Positions 26,353-35,867 of a stretch of 64,000 nucleotides of DNA are shown piece by piece (within the stretch, counting starts at the first letter, position 1; each line of letters begins with the position of its first letter). Position numbers and translations under genes: made by a program. The notes under the pieces were generated by a model. That model had not been told where the DNA came from, ran no database searches, and saw only the letters and a program-made list of their open reading frames with translations. This DNA comes from Methylocystis sp. H62 (lineage in GTDB: Bacteria; Pseudomonadota; Alphaproteobacteria; Rhizobiales; Beijerinckiaceae): the NCBI RefSeq assembly GCF_015709515.1, contig NZ_JADNQZ010000055.1, positions 156,293-220,292 of the forward strand. Reading direction: 5' to 3'.

Positions 26353-28257
26353 ATGCGCTTTTCCCCTTCCTTCCTCGATGAGATACGGGCGCGCCTGCCC
26401 GTCTCCGAGGTCGTGCGCCAAAAGGTGAAGCTTCGGAAGGAAGGCAGGGAGTGGCGCGGCCTGTCGCCCTTCAACGCCGAAAAGACCCCCTCCTTTTACG
26501 TCAACGACCAGAAGATGCGCTGGTTCGACTTCTCCGCCGGAAAGAACGGCAACATCTTCGATTTTCTCATGGAGACGGAGGGGCTCTCCTTTCCAGAAGC
26601 GGTGGAAAGACTGGCGGCCCTCGCGGGGCTGCCCCTGCCCGTCGAGACCAAAGAGCAGCAGGAACAGGACCAACGGCGCGCGACGCTGGGCGAGGCGCTG
26701 GAGGCGGCGGCGGTCTTTTTCGAAAAGCAGCTCGCCGGCCCGGCCGGACGCGAGGCGCGCGCCTATCTCGACCGCAGACAGATTTCCTTGGCCGCGCGCG
26801 AAAAATTCCGACTGGGTTTTGCGCCGCCCGAGCGCCATGCGCTGCGCGATCACCTCGCCGCCAAGGGCGCGAGCGTTGAAACGATGATCGAGGCGGGTCT
26901 CCTCGTGCACGGCGAGGATATCGCCGTTCCCTACGATCGGTTCCGCAATCGGGTGATGTTTCCGATCTGCGACCGCGCCGGTCGGGTCATCGCCTTTGGC
27001 GGACGCGCGCTGGAGGCGGACGCCCAGGCGAAATATCTGAATTCCCCCGAGACGCCGCTCTTTCACAAAGGCGCGACGCTCTACAATCTGCACAGCGCCC
27101 GCAAGACGGCGCATGAGACCGGCGCGGTGATCGCCGTCGAGGGCTATGTCGACGTCATTGCGCTGGCCGCCGCGGGCTTTCCCAACGCCGTCGCCCCCCT
27201 GGGCACGGCGCTGACGCCGGAGCAATGCGCCCTGCTCTGGCGCATGGCCGAGGAGCCGATCCTCTGCTTCGACGGCGACAAGGCCGGATTGAAAGCCGCC
27301 TTTCGGGCGGTCGATACGGCGCTGCCGCTGATTGGCCCCGGGCGCTCGCTGCGATTCGTCCTCCTGCCGGACGGCCAGGACCCGGACGAACTGCTGCGCT
27401 CAAGCGGGGCCGAGGCGCTCGCGGAAGCTTTGAACCACCCGCTGCCGCTCGTCGATCTCCTGTGGATGCGTGAGACCGAATCGGCGACGCTGGATACGCC
27501 CGAGCGCCGCGCCGCCCTCGAGCGGCGGCTGCGCGAGATCGTCGGTCAGATCGGCGATGACGACCTGCGGCGTCATTACCTCCAGGAGCTGGCGCAGCGG
27601 CTGGACCGCCTCTTCAGTCGCGACCGACGCGCCCCGTTTCGACGCCCCGACGGCGCGCGGCGCGGCGCGAGCGGTCGCCGGCGCGCTTCCGACGAGGGCC
27701 CTTTGACCATTGGTCCGGGCTTGGCGAATTCGCCGCTGTTTCGCGGCGTCAAGTCCGCGATTGCGCCGCGCGAGGCGCTTATCCTGTTGATCCTGATCAA
27801 CCATCCGGATCTCATCCACTCCCGCGCGGAGGATCTGGCGACGCTTGATCTTGAGTCCGCCGACGCGCGCGACTTGCGCGACGCGCTCCTGCGGTTCGCG
27901 GAGAGCAACGCCAGCGATAAACTTGAGCTTCACCCATTTTTGGCGGCGCTTGGACTTGCACGAACGGTCGCCCGGCTCGAGGCGATGGCCGCTCATTCGA
28001 CGCTGTGGAGCGTGCGCCCTGAGGCCGCGGCCGCGGACGCCGGCGAGAGCCTGCGACAGGCTTTCGCCTTGCATCGCAGATCATTGGCGTTAAATAGAGA
28101 GTTGCGCGCGGTGCAAGCGCTGCTGGCCGACAACCCAAGCGAGCGGGATCACGCGCGGCTGAAGGATATTCAGACCCAGTTGTCTGCGCTAGAAGGCGCA
28201 GAAGCAGCGGTGGAAGGTTACGGATCACTTTCCGGCCGGCCGTCGCGCAACTTATGA
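26353..28257 (+). CDS. dnaG: DNA primase DnaG (634 aa)
   Basis: Replicative primase. The N-terminal CHC2-like region (residues about 5-95) keeps the fold landmarks (GLSPFNAEKTPSFYVND, FDFLMETEGLSFPEAVERLA). The four zinc ligands are replaced: SPFN stands for CPFH, and FDFSAGKNG for the second Cys pair. The RNA-polymerase core carries the TOPRIM motifs VEGYVDV (Glu263) and FDGDKAG (Asp307, Asp309). The C-terminal about 190 residues form the DnaB-interacting helical domain. It lies upstream of rpoD on the same strand, the classic macromolecular synthesis order, with 225 bases between. Confidence 0.97.
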   Translation: MRFSPSFLDEIRARLPVSEVVRQKVKLRKEGREWRGLSPFNAEKTPSFYVNDQKMRWFDFSAGKNGNIFDFLMETEGLSFPEAVERLAALAGLPLPVETKEQQEQDQRRATLGEALEAAAVFFEKQLAGPAGREARAYLDRRQISLAAREKFRLGFAPPERHALRDHLAAKGASVETMIEAGLLVHGEDIAVPYDRFRNRVMFPICDRAGRVIAFGGRALEADAQAKYLNSPETPLFHKGATLYNLHSARKTAHETGAVIAVEGYVDVIALAAAGFPNAVAPLGTALTPEQCALLWRMAEEPILCFDGDKAGLKAAFRAVDTALPLIGPGRSLRFVLLPDGQDPDELLRSSGAEALAEALNHPLPLVDLLWMRETESATLDTPERRAALERRLREIVGQIGDDDLRRHYLQELAQRLDRLFSRDRRAPFRRPDGARRGASGRRRASDEGPLTIGPGLANSPLFRGVKSAIAPREALILLILINHPDLIHSRAEDLATLDLESADARDLRDALLRFAESNASDKLELHPFLAALGLARTVARLEAMAAHSTLWSVRPEAAAADAGESLRQAFALHRRSLALNRELRAVQALLADNPSERDHARLKDIQTQLSALEGAEAAVEGYGSLSGRPSRNL

Positions 28258-28482
28258 ATTCGCATGGGTCGGCGCTGTGGCGAAGACCCTTGGCGAAGAG
28301 GGGACGGAAAGCGCGCCGCTAGGGGGTGGGGCGACGATTTTTCTGCGGTCGGTCGGGCTTTTTAGGTCCGCTTGCCGCGCCTTGGCTTAGAGAGGGCCGG
28401 CCTCTCTGGCTTATTTTGGAAAACTTGCGCCTTGCCTGGTTCGGGGAAAGCCGATCCGGGGCGAGGCGTTTGGAGCTTGTGG

Positions 28483-30501
28483 ATGGCGAAGAAAGACGAA
28501 AATAAGGTCGAGAACGAAACCGTAGCGGCGACGGAGGCTTCCGACGGACCGCTTCTCGATCTCAACGACGCCGCCGTCAAGCGGATGATCAAGCTCGCGA
28601 AAAAACGCGGCTTTGTCACCTATGCCGAGCTGAACGCGGTGCTGCCGTCCGAGGAAGTGTCGTCGGATCAGATCGAGGACGTCTACGCGATGCTCTCGGA
28701 AATGGGCATCACCGTCTCTGAAGGCGACGATCCGGACGACGTCGAGGCCGAAGAACAAAGCCCCGAGGAAGAAGAACCCGAAGGCGGCGAGCTCGTCGAG
28801 ACCCCGCGCGCGACCGCCGTGGCGACGCGCACGTCGGAGCCCGCCGATCGCACCGATGACCCCGTGCGCATGTATCTGCGCGAGATGGGCTCGGTCGAAC
28901 TTCTGTCGCGAGAAGGCGAAATCGCCATCGCCAAGCGCATCGAGGCCGGGCGCGAGGCGATGATCGCCGGGCTCTGCGAGAGCCCGCTGACCTTCCAGGC
29001 GATCATCATCTGGCGCGAGGAATTGGAAGCGGGCAAGGTCTTGCTGCGCGACATCATCGATCTCGAGGCGACCTACGCCGGCCCCGAGGGCAAGGCGACG
29101 AAGACCGCTGAGCCGGCGCCCGCCGCCGCCGACCTGGCGCCGGCGACCGCGCCGCGGACCCCGCCCGCCGGGCTGCAGGAGGACGTCCCGCCCGCCGAAG
29201 AATCTTTCGAGGAAGAAGACGACATGGAAAATTCCGTGTCGCTCTCGGCGATGGAATTGGAACTGAAGCCGAAGGTTCTCGAAACCTTCGCGCGCATCGC
29301 CGACGCCTATAAGAAGCTGCGCCGGCTCCAGGACCAGAACGTCGAGAACAAGCTCAAGAACGAAACCCTGACGCCCGCGCAGGAGCGCAAATATAAGACG
29401 CTCAAGAAGGAAATCGTCGCCGACGTCAAATCGCTGTCGCTGAACCAGAACCGCATCGAGGCGCTGGTTGAGCAACTCTACGACATCAACAAGCGACTCA
29501 TCGGCTATGAGACGAAGCTCCTGCGGCTCGCCGACAGCCACGGCGTGATGCGCGAAGACTTCATCGACAAGTTCCACGGCTCGGAGCTCGACCCGAAGTG
29601 GGTCATGCGCGTCGCCAAGCTCGGCTCCAAGGGCTGGAGGGAGTTCGTCGCCGCCGACAAGGATCGCATCAAGGATCTGCGCGGCGACATTCATGCGCTT
29701 GCGACCGAGACGGGACTGGAGATCTCCGAGTTCCGCAAGATCGTGCATATGGTGCAGAAGGGCGAGCGCGAAGCCCGGCAGGCGAAAAAGGAAATGGTCG
29801 AGGCGAATCTGCGTCTCGTGATCTCCATCGCCAAGAAATACACCAATCGCGGCCTGCAATTCCTCGACCTCATCCAGGAAGGCAACATCGGCCTGATGAA
29901 GGCGGTCGATAAATTCGAGTATCGCCGCGGCTATAAATTCTCGACCTATGCGACGTGGTGGATTCGTCAGGCGATCACCCGCTCGATCGCCGACCAGGCG
30001 CGCACGATCCGCATTCCGGTGCATATGATCGAGACGATCAACAAGATCGTGCGCACCTCGCGCCAGATGCTGCATGAGATCGGACGCGAGCCGACGCCCG
30101 AGGAGCTTTCCGAGAAGCTCGCCATGCCGCTCGAGAAAGTGCGCAAGGTTTTGAAAATCGCCAAGGAGCCGATCTCGCTCGAAACGCCGATCGGCGACGA
30201 GGAGGATTCGCATCTTGGCGATTTCATCGAGGACAAAAACGCCGTGCTGCCGATCGAGGCGGCGATCCAGTCGAATCTGCGCGAGACGACGACGCGCGTC
30301 CTCTCCTCGCTGACGCCGCGCGAAGAACGCGTGCTGCGCATGCGCTTTGGCATCGGCATGAACACCGACCACACGCTCGAAGAAGTCGGCCAGCAATTCT
30401 CGGTGACGCGCGAACGCATCCGCCAGATCGAGGCGAAGGCGCTGCGCAAGCTGAAGCATCCGTCAAGGAGCCGGAAACTGCGGAGCTTCTTGGATAACTG
30501 A
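28483..30501 (+). CDS. rpoD: Primary sigma factor RpoD (672 aa)
   Basis: Housekeeping sigma-70. The ATG at 28483 ([10 protein letters not shown]) is chosen because the upstream residues in frame are not protein-like. Region 1.1 spans about 20-95, then an acidic linker. Region 1.2 is [23 protein letters not shown] long acidic non-conserved insert with Ala/Pro-rich stretches follows. Region 2 reads [19 protein letters not shown], then [20 protein letters not shown], and regions 3 and 4 end in [20 protein letters not shown]. All core-binding and -10/-35 recognition segments are intact. Confidence 0.98.
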   Translation: MAKKDENKVENETVAATEASDGPLLDLNDAAVKRMIKLAKKRGFVTYAELNAVLPSEEVSSDQIEDVYAMLSEMGITVSEGDDPDDVEAEEQSPEEEEPEGGELVETPRATAVATRTSEPADRTDDPVRMYLREMGSVELLSREGEIAIAKRIEAGREAMIAGLCESPLTFQAIIIWREELEAGKVLLRDIIDLEATYAGPEGKATKTAEPAPAAADLAPATAPRTPPAGLQEDVPPAEESFEEEDDMENSVSLSAMELELKPKVLETFARIADAYKKLRRLQDQNVENKLKNETLTPAQERKYKTLKKEIVADVKSLSLNQNRIEALVEQLYDINKRLIGYETKLLRLADSHGVMREDFIDKFHGSELDPKWVMRVAKLGSKGWREFVAADKDRIKDLRGDIHALATETGLEISEFRKIVHMVQKGEREARQAKKEMVEANLRLVISIAKKYTNRGLQFLDLIQEGNIGLMKAVDKFEYRRGYKFSTYATWWIRQAITRSIADQARTIRIPVHMIETINKIVRTSRQMLHEIGREPTPEELSEKLAMPLEKVRKVLKIAKEPISLETPIGDEEDSHLGDFIEDKNAVLPIEAAIQSNLRETTTRVLSSLTPREERVLRMRFGIGMNTDHTLEEVGQQFSVTRERIRQIEAKALRKLKHPSRSRKLRSFLDN

Positions 30502-30526
30502 GCGACGCGCGGCGGAGAAGCGAGGG

Positions 30527-30766
30527 ATGACAAAGAAACCGGTCATTTTCACGATTTCCGCCGCATGGGATGACGCGGCTTCGGTCTGGAGCGGCCATTG
30601 CGATGAAATTCCGGCGGCAGCTGACGCTCCAACGCTCGACGAACTCTTCGCGAAGATATCGGCCATGACGCTCGACCTGCTGGCGGACAACCACCCCGGC
30701 GTCGACCCGGCATCGGTGTATTTGCAGATTTCCGCGCTGCGCGAGGTTGAACAGGCGGTCGCGTGA
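30527..30766 (+). CDS. hicB: HicB-like antitoxin, DUF1902 (79 aa)
   Basis: A 79-residue protein of the DUF1902/HicB type: an N-terminal strand pair ([21 protein letters not shown]), then the [23 protein letters not shown] helix that forms the partial RNase-H-like antitoxin fold. There is no C-terminal DNA-binding extension, so autoregulation may need a partner. It starts 25 bases after the rpoD stop. Its stop codon overlaps the toxin start (TGATG), which couples translation of the pair. Confidence 0.8.
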   Translation: MTKKPVIFTISAAWDDAASVWSGHCDEIPAAADAPTLDELFAKISAMTLDLLADNHPGVDPASVYLQISALREVEQAVA

Positions 30767-30963
30767 TGGCGCCGCAGTTCGATCGTCCCTTACGCGATTT
30801 ATTGCGCGCCGCAGGTTGCATCATGGTGCGCCAGGGAAGAGGAAGTCACGAAATCTGGCATAGTCCCGTCACTGGACGCAATTTCGCCGTTCCCATCGGA
30901 ATCCCCAGCCGCCAGACCGCAAATGCCATTTTGCGTCAGGCGGGACTGAAAAAAGCGTTTTGA
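30766..30963 (+). CDS. hicA: HicA-type mRNA interferase toxin (65 aa)
   Basis: A double-stranded-RNA-binding-like fold of 65 residues: LRDLLRAAGCIMVRQGRGSH with the conserved catalytic His28 in GSHEIWHSP, then the NFAVPIGIPSRQTANAILRQAG segment typical of HicA. It would cleave mRNA unless bound by the upstream HicB-like protein. The start is ATG 30766; a GTG three bases earlier is an alternative. Small and intact. Confidence 0.85.
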   Translation: MAPQFDRPLRDLLRAAGCIMVRQGRGSHEIWHSPVTGRNFAVPIGIPSRQTANAILRQAGLKKAF

Positions 30964-31123
30964 ACGATCACGCTGAGCCGGTCTTCATTTCATACGGAGG
31001 CGATTGCGCAGACCAAGGCCGAACCTGCCTGCTTCAAGATGCTGCTTAGGGTTCTATCGAGGGCTTGCCCGCCACGGCCGTTCGGGTTTCACGGAATTCC
31101 AAGGCAGTGCTATCGTAGCCTCT

Positions 31124-31741
31124 ATGAACCCGCATCTCCGCCCGAGCGATCTCCCGCTCTCTACCCAGGCCGCCGAAGGCATGCCTCGGCGCTGCTGGAC
31201 CGTCGCGGAAATCGAGGAAATGGTCCGCGTCGGCATTATCGACGAAGACGAACGGTTCGAACTGATCGGCGGGGAGGTCGTGCCCATGTCGCCCAAAGGG
31301 GCCCGACATGAATGGATTAAAGGCGAACTCAATAGATTTATGCAGCGAGCGGCGCCCGAGCATGTGGCGATCATTCCAGAGACGACGCTTCGGCTCGACG
31401 CCCGCACTTTCGTCGAGCCCGATTTCTGTGTCTTTCGTCGCGATCTCGACCTTAAGGCGCTCGACGGCCCCGCCGTCTTGCTTGCGATCGAGGTCGCGGA
31501 TTCGAGTCTCAATTACGACAAGGGCCGCAAGATCGGCATTTATGCGGCGTATGGCGTTCGTGAAGTGTGGGTCGTTGACGCTCTTCGCGCGACGATCTGG
31601 GTCCATCGAAGGTTGGGCGCCAACGGCTACGCCGAGATCGCAGAACTTTCCTCAAGCGAGCTTGCGACGCCGGTGCTCGCGCCAGAACTTGCCCTGCGCC
31701 TGTCGGACCTCGGCATAGGGCCGGCGGCAGAGCAGGCCTAA
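31124..31741 (+). CDS. Uma2-family (DUF820) PD-(D/E)XK-fold protein (205 aa)
   Basis: The ATG at 31124 (MNPHLRPSDL) is the likely start. The DUF820 landmarks are RFELIGGEVVPMSPKGARHE, VEPDFCVFRRD (Asp100) and VLLAIEVADSSLNYDKGRK (Glu123, Asp126, Lys133), followed by YGVREVWVVDA. These place it in the restriction-endonuclease fold. Uma2 proteins are numerous in cyanobacteria and some alphaproteobacteria, and their cellular role is unclear. It is monocistronic; the stop overlaps the convergent transporter gene by four bases. Confidence 0.85.
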   Translation: MNPHLRPSDLPLSTQAAEGMPRRCWTVAEIEEMVRVGIIDEDERFELIGGEVVPMSPKGARHEWIKGELNRFMQRAAPEHVAIIPETTLRLDARTFVEPDFCVFRRDLDLKALDGPAVLLAIEVADSSLNYDKGRKIGIYAAYGVREVWVVDALRATIWVHRRLGANGYAEIAELSSSELATPVLAPELALRLSDLGIGPAAEQA

Positions 31742-33048
31742 CTTTCTTCTCGCTCGATCCGCGAATTTTTCTTCGTATCCGGCATCGTCGCATAGACGAG
31801 GAGAGAGACGAAGATCGCGGCGCTCGCATAATAAAAAAACCAGCTCTCATGGCCCTGCGCCTTGAACCAGAGCGCCACATATTCCGCCGAGCCGCCAAAA
31901 ACGGAAACTGTAGCAGCATAAGGCAAAGCAACGCCGGTGACGCGAATGGCGGCGGGAAAAAGCTCCGCCTTCACAACGGCGTTGATCGACGTATAGAGCG
32001 CGACGATCAGCCAGGCGCAGCAGATGAGCGCAAAGGCGATCCACGCGTCGCGCGCAGTCTGTATCGCAGTCAGCAGCGGCGCGGTGAAGATCGTTCCCAG
32101 CACGCCGAAAGCGATGAGCATCGGCCGGCGGCCGACGCGGTCCGACACCGCGCCGTAGATCGGTTGCAGACAGAGCGCGAAGAGCAGCGAGCCGGCCGCA
32201 ATCCACGTCGTCTCCGTATCGCTCAATCCGACGGAGAGCTTCAAGAATTTCTGCATGTAGGTCGTATAGACATAGAAGGCGATGGTGCCGCCAAGCGTCA
32301 GTCCAACGACCGTCGCCGTCTCGCGCTTATGCGCGAGCAGCGCGCTGAGCGATCCGCGCCGCCGCTCGGCGCGCGACGCCTTGAAGGCGGGCGTCTCGGC
32401 AAGGTCGCGGCGCATATAGAGCGCCACGATCGCCAGCAGCGCGCCGAAGGCGAAAGGGATGCGCCAGCCCCAGTCACGCAGCGCCTGAGCGTCGAGCGCG
32501 ACATTCTGCAAGATGAGCAGCACGCAAAGCGCCAGCAATTGGCCGGCGATCATCGTCACATATTGAAAGCTCGAATAGAAACCGCGACGCTCGGGATGCG
32601 CCATCTCGGCGAGATAGGTCGCGCTCGATCCATATTCGCCGCCAAGACTGACGCCCTGAATGAGGCGCGCCAGGAGCAGCGTCGCGGGCGCGCCGACGCC
32701 GATCGTCGCATAGGTCGGCGCCAGAGCGATGAGGAGCGAGCCCAGACACATCAGCAGCACCGAGAGCATCAGCGCGGCGCGCCGGCCGCGCCCGTCCCCG
32801 ATGCGCCCGAAGACATAGGCGCCGATCGGCCGCATCAAAAAACCTAGCGCAAAAACGCCGGAGGCCGACATCATCTGCGCGAGGGGGTCTTCGCCAGGAA
32901 AGAATGAATCGGCGAAATAAAGCGAAAAGGCCGAATAGACGTAAAAGTCGTACCATTCGACGAGATTGCCGACCGAGCCGATCAAAATCGCGCGCAGCCG
33001 CGCCGCTTCGGTCTTGATGGCGTCTATCGCGGCCGCATCTTCTTTCAT
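31738..33048 (-). CDS. MFS transporter, metabolite:H+ symporter (KgtP-like) family (436 aa)
   Basis: Twelve-helix major facilitator. GNLVEWYDFYVYSAFSLYFA is the signature start of the metabolite:H+ symporter subfamily. GRIGDGRGRRAAL is the loop 2-3 MFS motif, and GVSLGGEYGSSATYLAE the helix-5 signature. Closest in pattern to alpha-ketoglutarate/dicarboxylate permeases (KgtP), although shikimate or proline-betaine transport cannot be excluded. It is the last gene of a minus-strand run after ispA and the DUF1345 gene, with 7 bases to the latter. Confidence 0.88.
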   Translation of the reverse strand: MKEDAAAIDAIKTEAARLRAILIGSVGNLVEWYDFYVYSAFSLYFADSFFPGEDPLAQMMSASGVFALGFLMRPIGAYVFGRIGDGRGRRAALMLSVLLMCLGSLLIALAPTYATIGVGAPATLLLARLIQGVSLGGEYGSSATYLAEMAHPERRGFYSSFQYVTMIAGQLLALCVLLILQNVALDAQALRDWGWRIPFAFGALLAIVALYMRRDLAETPAFKASRAERRRGSLSALLAHKRETATVVGLTLGGTIAFYVYTTYMQKFLKLSVGLSDTETTWIAAGSLLFALCLQPIYGAVSDRVGRRPMLIAFGVLGTIFTAPLLTAIQTARDAWIAFALICCAWLIVALYTSINAVVKAELFPAAIRVTGVALPYAATVSVFGGSAEYVALWFKAQGHESWFFYYASAAIFVSLLVYATMPDTKKNSRIEREES

Positions 33049-33055
33049 ATGTCCT

Positions 33056-33772
33056 TCAGACCAGCTGGCTGGCGACGTTCACCATGAGCGCGAGAATGGT
33101 GGTGTTGTAGAAAAACGCGACGATGCCATGCGTCGCCACCATCAGTCTCATCTGCGACGAGCAGGTTTCAATGTCGGCCGTCTGAAAGGCGACGCCGATG
33201 ACGAAGGAAAAATACAGGAAGTCGATGTATTGCGGCAATCTGGTGTTAGGAAAATGCAGTCCGCCGCGCGCCGTCGGCGGTTCGTCCGGATCATGCTCCT
33301 CCTCGTAGTAAAATTCATGCGCATAATGAAAGGCGAAGGTCAGGTGCAGGAACAGCCAGGAATTCAGCACCGTGATGATGGTAAGCGCGATGGCCGCGCC
33401 CTTCTCCCAGCCTTCCATTGACTTCACCGAACCAAGTTCGACGACCACCGCTCCGAAAGAGGCGGTGGCGATCGCGGTCGTGAGCAACAGCATGACGAAG
33501 CGGCCCTCGTCGAGAATCTGGGCGCGCTCGCGAATGGTGTCGTGCGTGGCGCCGGCGATGAGCAGGTAAACGAGCGCAAAATAGCACAGCGCGACCGCGT
33601 TCCATGCGACGAGCGCGCGCGCCACCGGCTGCATCGCCTGCGGCAGAAGCAATCCGACGAGGAGACCGAGCGCGAGACTGAGAAAGAGCTGCGGGCGCGC
33701 GCGAACAATACGAAATGGCGCCAGGATCGCCGAGGCGCGCCGAGGGGTCTTCGACAGTCCTTGTCGGGGCAT
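33056..33772 (-). CDS. DUF1345 membrane protein (238 aa)
   Basis: Predicted to have five to six transmembrane helices. The DUF1345 landmarks are visible: FHYAHEFYYEEEHDPDEPP, then LPQYIDFLYFSFVIGVAFQTAD and a terminal FFYNTTILALMVNVASQL. Function of the family is unknown. The gene is 12 bases downstream of ispA and 7 bases upstream of the MFS gene, so the three look co-transcribed. The N-terminus is basic (cytoplasmic). Confidence 0.88.
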   Translation of the reverse strand: MPRQGLSKTPRRASAILAPFRIVRARPQLFLSLALGLLVGLLLPQAMQPVARALVAWNAVALCYFALVYLLIAGATHDTIRERAQILDEGRFVMLLLTTAIATASFGAVVVELGSVKSMEGWEKGAAIALTIITVLNSWLFLHLTFAFHYAHEFYYEEEHDPDEPPTARGGLHFPNTRLPQYIDFLYFSFVIGVAFQTADIETCSSQMRLMVATHGIVAFFYNTTILALMVNVASQLV

Positions 33773-33784
33773 CGGCGCGATTCC

Positions 33785-34717
33785 TCAGTTGCGCCGCGCG
33801 GCGACGAAACGGGCGGCCTCCGCCAGAATGTCGGTTCGCTCCCCCAGTCCTGTTTCGCGCAGCGCCGCCGTCGCTTCGGCGACCAGCGAGTCCCGTCTCG
33901 CACGCGCGGCGTCGAGACCGAGAAGACCGACAAGAGTCGCCTTGCCGCGTTCGGCGTCTTTGCCCGCGCGCTTGCCGAGCGCGGCGCTGTCGCCTTCTGC
34001 GTCAAGAATGTCGTCGGCGATTTGAAACGCGGCGCCGAGCGCTTCGCCATAGCGCGTCAGCGCATGCGCCTGCGACACAGAAGCGCCGCCGAGAATGCCT
34101 CCGGCGTCGACCGCGAAGCGCAACAGAGCGCCCGTCTTCATCGCCTGCATCTGCAAGGTTTCTTCGAGCGTGAGCGGCGTCGCCGCGGTTTCAGCGGCAA
34201 GGTCGAGCGCCTGTCCGCCGACCATGCCGCCAAGCCCCGCCGCGCGCGCCAAGGCGAGCACCAGCGCCGCGCGCACGCCGGCGTCGGGGTGCGTCTTCGG
34301 ATCGGCGACGACGTCGAAGGCGTAGGTCAAGAGCCCGTCGCCCGCGAGGATCGCCGTCGCCTCGTCGAAGGCCTTATGAGTCGTCGGCCGTCCGCGGCGA
34401 AGATCGTCATCATCCATGGCCGGCAAATCGTCATGCGCAAGCGAATAGCAATGAATCATTTCAAGCGCGCAGGCGGTGCGCAGCGCCGATTCGCCGACGA
34501 CGCCAAAGAGTCGCGCGGATTCGATGACGAGAAACGGCCGCAGCCGCTTGCCGCCGCCAAGCGAGGAATAGCGCATCGCTTCGAGAAGGCGCGCGGGTCG
34601 GACGATCTCGCCGGCAAGCGGCGCAGGCGCGAGCAGCGCGTCGAGCGCAGATTCAGTGGCGTCGGCGGCGGCGTCGAGACGGCGTCGAAATTCCTCGGCG
34701 CATGCGGCTGCATCCAT
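33785..34717 (-). CDS. ispA: Farnesyl diphosphate synthase-type polyprenyl synthetase (310 aa)
   Basis: Trans-isoprenyl diphosphate synthase of the bacterial IspA type. GGGKRLRPFLV binds substrate. The first Asp-rich motif is YSLAHDDLPAMDDDDLRRG (Asp96, Asp97, Asp102), GDGLLTYAF follows, and the second Asp-rich motif is FQIADDILDAEGD. The YSLAHDD context indicates a short-chain (C15, perhaps C20) product. ATG 34717 is preceded by AAAGGA; the frame extends upstream to 34861 without protein-like sequence. It supplies precursors for quinones, hopanoids or carotenoids. First gene of the operon with DUF1345 and MFS genes. Confidence 0.93.
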   Translation of the reverse strand: MDAAACAEEFRRRLDAAADATESALDALLAPAPLAGEIVRPARLLEAMRYSSLGGGKRLRPFLVIESARLFGVVGESALRTACALEMIHCYSLAHDDLPAMDDDDLRRGRPTTHKAFDEATAILAGDGLLTYAFDVVADPKTHPDAGVRAALVLALARAAGLGGMVGGQALDLAAETAATPLTLEETLQMQAMKTGALLRFAVDAGGILGGASVSQAHALTRYGEALGAAFQIADDILDAEGDSAALGKRAGKDAERGKATLVGLLGLDAARARRDSLVAEATAALRETGLGERTDILAEAARFVAARRN

Positions 34718-35054
34718 GAGAGCGATGTCCTTTAAAAGCAAATGACACTGGCTGCTAGCAAATTTACGGTCCAATCCCAAGGGCGCCGTGCGCGCTCCTT
34801 TATGGCGAAAACTCGTCGCGTTTCGGGCTTTTCCTAAGCGGCCAACGCCTGAAACTCGCACGATGTTGTATTTTTGCGACAGTCATCGCAGGCCGCTTTT
34901 AATAAACTCCGCCCGACGCCAATGCGGCTTGCGGCATCCCCAAGCGGTCTTCGGCCGCGGCGTCGTACAGACTCTCGCGGCGCGCATACATCGGATTGGT
35001 CCGGCGCCGCTTCGCCTGGATGCGGACGATCCAGCCTCACCCTAGGAGAAACGC
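34718..35054. other. Divergent intergenic region
   Basis: Between the divergent ispA and lipoprotein genes. It should hold both promoters. AGGAGAAA (35044-35051) is the ribosome-binding site of the lipoprotein gene. No RNA gene or repeat is evident. Confidence 0.4.
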
Positions 35055-35345
35055 ATGAAGAAAGTTCTGCTGCTGACGACCGCCCTGGCGGCGGCCGCGC
35101 CGCTTATGGCGTGCAATACTCCCGGTGAACGCGCAGCAGGCGGCGCCGTGATCGGCGGACTTGGCGGCGCGGGCATTGGCGCGCTAGCGTCCGGCGGACG
35201 CGCCGGGGGCACGCTCGCCGGCGCGGCGATCGGCGCGGCCAGCGGCGCCGTCGTCGGCGCGGCGACCGCTCCGCCGCAACGCTGCGCGAAATGGGGCTGG
35301 GACTATTACGGCAACCGCGTCTGCGTCGCTTTCTATAATTACTAA
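35055..35345 (+). CDS. Glycine-zipper lipoprotein (96 aa)
   Basis: Lipoprotein signal peptide MKKVLLLTTALAAAAPLMAC with lipobox LMAC (Cys20). A glycine-zipper segment of G-x-x-x-G spacing follows (GGAVIGGLGGAGIGALA, then GAAIGAASGAVVGAA), and a short aromatic C-terminus with a Cys pair (RCAKWGWDYYGNRVC). Glycine-zipper lipoproteins of this size sit in the outer membrane and are often stress-linked. A strong terminator follows at 35364. Confidence 0.85.
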   Translation: MKKVLLLTTALAAAAPLMACNTPGERAAGGAVIGGLGGAGIGALASGGRAGGTLAGAAIGAASGAVVGAATAPPQRCAKWGWDYYGNRVCVAFYNY

Positions 35346-35363
35346 GAGCGCGCCAAATTTTTT

Positions 35364-35399
35364 AAACCGCAGGCCGCGTCGCCTGCGGTTTTTCTTTTC
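35364..35399 (+). terminator. Rho-independent terminator
   Basis: An 11-bp perfect stem (AAACCGCAGGC, 35364-35374, with GCCTGCGGTTT, 35381-35391) and a 6-base loop are followed by a T-rich tract (TTCTTTTC). It is placed 18 bases after the lipoprotein stop. Confidence 0.93.
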
Positions 35400-35499
35400 T
35401 TCTCCGCCCGCGCGATCGCCGCGCTGCGGGCGCAACGCTTCTTGATCTTGGAGGTGAGGCCGCTAATTTGAGGCGAGCGGCGCCGCCTGGAGAGAGTTC

Positions 35500-35586
35500 A
35501 TGCCGGAAGGTTTAACGAGACTGATGATTCTAGGGGCGATCGGTTTCTTCCTCGGCGCTGCGATCGTCAGCTATTACTCCGGCTGA
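35500..35586 (+). CDS. Single-helix mini-protein (28 aa)
   Basis: ATG at 35500 preceded by GGAGAGAG (35489-35496). The 28 residues (MPEGLTRLMILGAIGFFLGA, then AIVSYYSG) form one transmembrane helix with a short polar N-terminus. It is too short for homology judgement, but the strong ribosome-binding site and clean hydrophobic profile support translation. Function unknown. Confidence 0.45.
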   Translation: MPEGLTRLMILGAIGFFLGAAIVSYYSG

Positions 35587-35867
35587 AGACGTTCGGTCGC
35601 CGCAAGTCGCATTCAGGACCGGTTTTGTCGCCCCGGCGACGCGCTTGCTGAATCGACTCTGGCCTGTCTCGAAGTCGCTCCAAGCTCGACGGGCGCACTC
35701 GCCCCGGCTGCAACTGGCGACGGAAGAGCGCCGCCCGCCTTTCCACGCACTTTCTGCCCAAGCCGGCGACGACGCGCAGACGCCGGCGAGCTTGCGCGCT
35801 CATTGTTCATTAACCATGTTGAACTAAGTGATGCGTGCGGACGAGGCGCAAATCAGGAGACGTAGCG

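Noticed and set aside
28411..30459. 682-aa open frame on the minus strand
   Set aside because: Exact antisense of rpoD, His/Arg/Leu-rich composition with no motif; a shadow of strong codon bias.
31046..31606. 186-aa open frame antisense to the Uma2 gene
   Set aside because: Shadow of the Uma2 gene, without a ribosome-binding site.
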